Source of the DNA: Mesorhizobium temperatum
GTDB taxonomy: Bacteria > Pseudomonadota > Alphaproteobacteria > Rhizobiales > Rhizobiaceae
Reading direction: 5' to 3'
Assembly (NCBI RefSeq): GCF_002284575.1
Contig: NZ_NPKJ01000041.1
Location: 124,431 to 188,430 of the forward strand
Length of the DNA: 64,000 nt
This document shows, in pieces, positions 62,222 through 64,000 of the stretch (the first letter of the stretch is position 1; each line of letters opens with the position of its first letter). The notes beneath the pieces are model-generated. The model was given only the letters and a program-made list of their open reading frames with translations. It did no database searches and was not told the origin of the DNA. The position numbers and the translations under genes were made by a program.

Positions 62222-62677
62222 CTATTGCGCGACCGCACCTTCCAGATGGCCGATGATCGCGGCGCGCTGGGCGGCGTTGGGAACGCCCACTGTCATCGAC
62301 GTGCCCGGAACCATCTGGCGTGGCGCCGCGAGGAAGGTATCGAGGGTACCGCCGTCCCAGACGATATCCGACTCTCGCAGCGCGGCCGAATAGCGGGCGC
62401 TCTCGACGCTGCCGGCCGTGCGGCCGATGATGCCCGACAGATGCGGACCGGCTCTGTTCTGGCCGGGCTCCAGGCTGTGGCAGGCGCCGCAGCGCTGCCG
62501 GAACAGCCGCTCGCCGTCCGACTGCTGCGCGGAAGCGGCGTCCGGCAACAGCAGGCCGGCGGCGGCCAAGAGCGCAGCCAGGAACGCACGCGCTCGCGTG
62601 ATGGACATCGCCGGGGATGCGGTCGCAACTCCAGCGGAAATAACATGGTCACGTGTCGTGGCTTGTGAATGGTTCAT
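62222..62677 (-). CDS. Secreted class I cytochrome c
   Basis: 151 residues from the ATG at 62677, with AGAGG upstream; the ATG at 62608 is an alternative placing the signal peptide (RAFLAALLAAAGLLLPDAAS) at the N-terminus. Heme motif CGACHSLEPGQN (~60), then RAGPHLSGIIGRTAGSVESA and the axial Met in VPGTSMTVGVPNAAQRAAII. This is the cytochrome c2/c550 pattern. Confidence 0.9.
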   Translation of the reverse strand: MNHSQATTRDHVISAGVATASPAMSITRARAFLAALLAAAGLLLPDAASAQQSDGERLFRQRCGACHSLEPGQNRAGPHLSGIIGRTAGSVESARYSAALRESDIVWDGGTLDTFLAAPRQMVPGTSMTVGVPNAAQRAAIIGHLEGAVAQ

Positions 62678-62883
62678 CGGATGACCTCTGCGGAGCTTAA
62701 GGGAAGGAGCTTTGCTGGTGGCCGGAAGCTTCTGGCAGGACCAGCCGCTCAGCAGCGAGGGCGGCGGCTGGGTCGGGGAAGGCGCTGGGGATGATGGGGG
62801 TGGCGACTTGTCCTTCGTTGCGACGACTTTGATCGAATCGTGGCGCGACAGCGCCGGAGTTCCGATCGCGGGACGGGTTTCGG

Positions 62884-64000
62884 TCAAACCGGCAAGGATT
62901 GCAGTCCGGTCGGAGGGTGCGTCTCAGGCACAGGCGCCGGGGCAAGCTGCTTGGCCATGTCGATCAGCGGCAGCCGGATGACCGCACGAAGGCCGCTGCT
63001 CCGGTTTTCCAGCACGATGTCGCCGCCGTGGTGACGGGCGATGGCGCGGGCGATTGACAGGCCGAGCCCGACGCCACCGGTCTCCCGGTTGCGCGACTGC
63101 TCCAGGCGGAAGAAGGGGGCGAACACCTGTTCCATTTCGCCTGGCGGAATGCCGGGCCCGGCGTCCTCGACCATGATGTCCAGGCTGTCGGCACGCCTGA
63201 CCAGGCTCACCTTGGCCTGCTCGCCGTAGCGGACGGCATTTTCGACGAGGTTGCGGATCGCCCGACGCAGGGAGTCCGGCCGGCAGCGATACAGCACCTT
63301 TGGCCCGTCGCTGACGGTGATGTTTTGGCCCAGCTCTGCGAGATCGTCGCAGAGGCTGCCGACCAGCGCCGAAAGATCGACGGTTCGCGTCTCCTCCACC
63401 GCGGCGTCCTCGCGCGCGAAGGCGAGCGCCGCTTCCGTCATCGTCTGGATTTCCTCGATGGTCTTCAGCATCTTTTCCTGGAGATCGTGATCCTGGACGA
63501 ACTCCGCGCGCAGCCGGAGCGAGGTCAGCGGCGTGCGCAGGTCATGGCTGATCGCCGCCAGCATGCGCGTGCGGTCCTCGACGAAGCGCTGCAGGCGCTC
63601 CTGCATGCGGTTGAACGCCTCGGCGGTCTGGCGGATGTCGTCCGGCCCTGATTCCGGCAGCCGCGGCACGGCCTCGCCGCGGCCAAACAGTTCGGCGGCA
63701 TTGGCGAGCCGTCGCAGCGGACGTGCGATTGCCTGCGCCCCGAAAATCGCTATGGCGGACAGGATGAGTGCGGTGAGCGCCAGCGATATCGCCGATTGCG
63801 CCGTCCAGAAGGCGTTCGGCATCGCCTTGGCGTAGGCGGCATTCAGCCAGGTGCTATCCTCGAGGCGGACGGAAAGGCCCATGCCGTTTGGGGCGGCGTC
63901 CATATAGAGAAACTTGGCCGGCCGCGAGAATGGCATGCCATTGCCGGACAAATCCAGCATGCGCGGCGGCACGGAAGGGTCGGCGGCATCGACTGCGGTC
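62884..64000 (-). CDS. Sensor histidine kinase, incomplete at the window end
   Basis: The frame is open at the window edge, so the N-terminus (sensor and first helix) is missing. Seen here: a membrane helix (ISLALTALILSAIAIFGAQA), a HAMP domain (ARPLRRLANAAELFGRGEAV), HisKA MLAAISHDLRTPLTSLRLRA with the phospho-His, N-box AIRNLVENAVRYGE, and G-boxes VEDAGPGIPPGEMEQVFAPF and TGGVGLGLSIARAIARHHGG. EnvZ/CusS-like type. A response regulator gene probably lies beyond the edge. Its final ~20 residues are Pro-rich. Confidence 0.9.
   Translation of the reverse strand, partial: TAVDAADPSVPPRMLDLSGNGMPFSRPAKFLYMDAAPNGMGLSVRLEDSTWLNAAYAKAMPNAFWTAQSAISLALTALILSAIAIFGAQAIARPLRRLANAAELFGRGEAVPRLPESGPDDIRQTAEAFNRMQERLQRFVEDRTRMLAAISHDLRTPLTSLRLRAEFVQDHDLQEKMLKTIEEIQTMTEAALAFAREDAAVEETRTVDLSALVGSLCDDLAELGQNITVSDGPKVLYRCRPDSLRRAIRNLVENAVRYGEQAKVSLVRRADSLDIMVEDAGPGIPPGEMEQVFAPFFRLEQSRNRETGGVGLGLSIARAIARHHGGDIVLENRSSGLRAVIRLPLIDMAKQLAPAPVPETHPPTGLQSLPV

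Noticed and set aside
1-64000. CRISPR arrays, rRNA, tRNA, phage genes
   Set aside because: I looked for regularly spaced repeats, tRNA cloverleaf motifs and phage structural genes by eye and found none I can support.

Overview
The window is GC-rich chromosomal DNA of an alphaproteobacterium, most likely a Rhizobiales member close to Mesorhizobium. The pointers are the ppiD-trpD-trpC-moaC-moeA order next to tpiA-secG-pyrG, two DUF982 genes (a family largely confined to rhizobia), an HWE-type histidine kinase, several TRAP transporters, and palindromic intergenic repeats of a kind common in that group. This is inferred from gene content and not from any marker gene.

Layout. 1-9.7 kb is a conserved core: on the minus strand a SurA/PpiD-like chaperone, trpD, trpC, moaC and the start of moeA; on the plus strand tpiA, secG, an L,D-transpeptidase, pyrG and a frameshifted DUF1697 gene. 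9.7-19.5 kb is accessory DNA bounded by two direct copies of a DUF982 gene with their upstream regions. It holds a TetR-controlled MacAB/LolCDE-like exporter and a carbohydrate cluster (membrane-anchored trehalose-6-phosphate synthase homologue, an internally deleted debranching enzyme, a GT4 glycosyltransferase). 19.6-23.1 kb carries regulators: a LuxR-type protein, an HWE sensor kinase and a NarL-type response regulator. 23.1-25.9 kb is a decayed stretch with an IS21 relic, a PrmC-like methyltransferase, an acyl carrier protein and a thioesterase/adenylation-enzyme chimera.

26-33 kb is a catabolic locus: a BKACE (DUF849) enzyme, a class III aminotransferase, an RpiR regulator and a TAXI-type TRAP transporter. 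37.9-42.8 kb is a second one: a zinc dehydrogenase of the L-idonate type, DctM, DctQ, DctP and a GntR regulator. Between them, at 33031-37889, lies a deletion-derivative Tn3-family transposon with 40-bp inverted repeats, a matching 5-bp target duplication and only the last part of tnpA. Its passengers are a TPR-LuxR regulator, a membrane protein, an alpha/beta hydrolase and a methyltransferase.

42.9-64 kb is a copper/heavy-metal island. It starts with a CueR-like promoter and contains a DUF4396-multicopper oxidase fusion, a second CopA-like multicopper oxidase, a cupredoxin, CusF, a TolC-like lipoprotein, CusB, CusA, a Csp-like four-helix copper-storage protein and a DUF305 protein. There are also several small secreted Cys/His/Met-rich proteins, cytochromes c, a Spy-like protein, TetR and Crp regulators, and a sensor kinase cut by the window end. 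Together these would capture, oxidise, store and export copper from the periplasm. I saw no rRNA, tRNA or CRISPR array.
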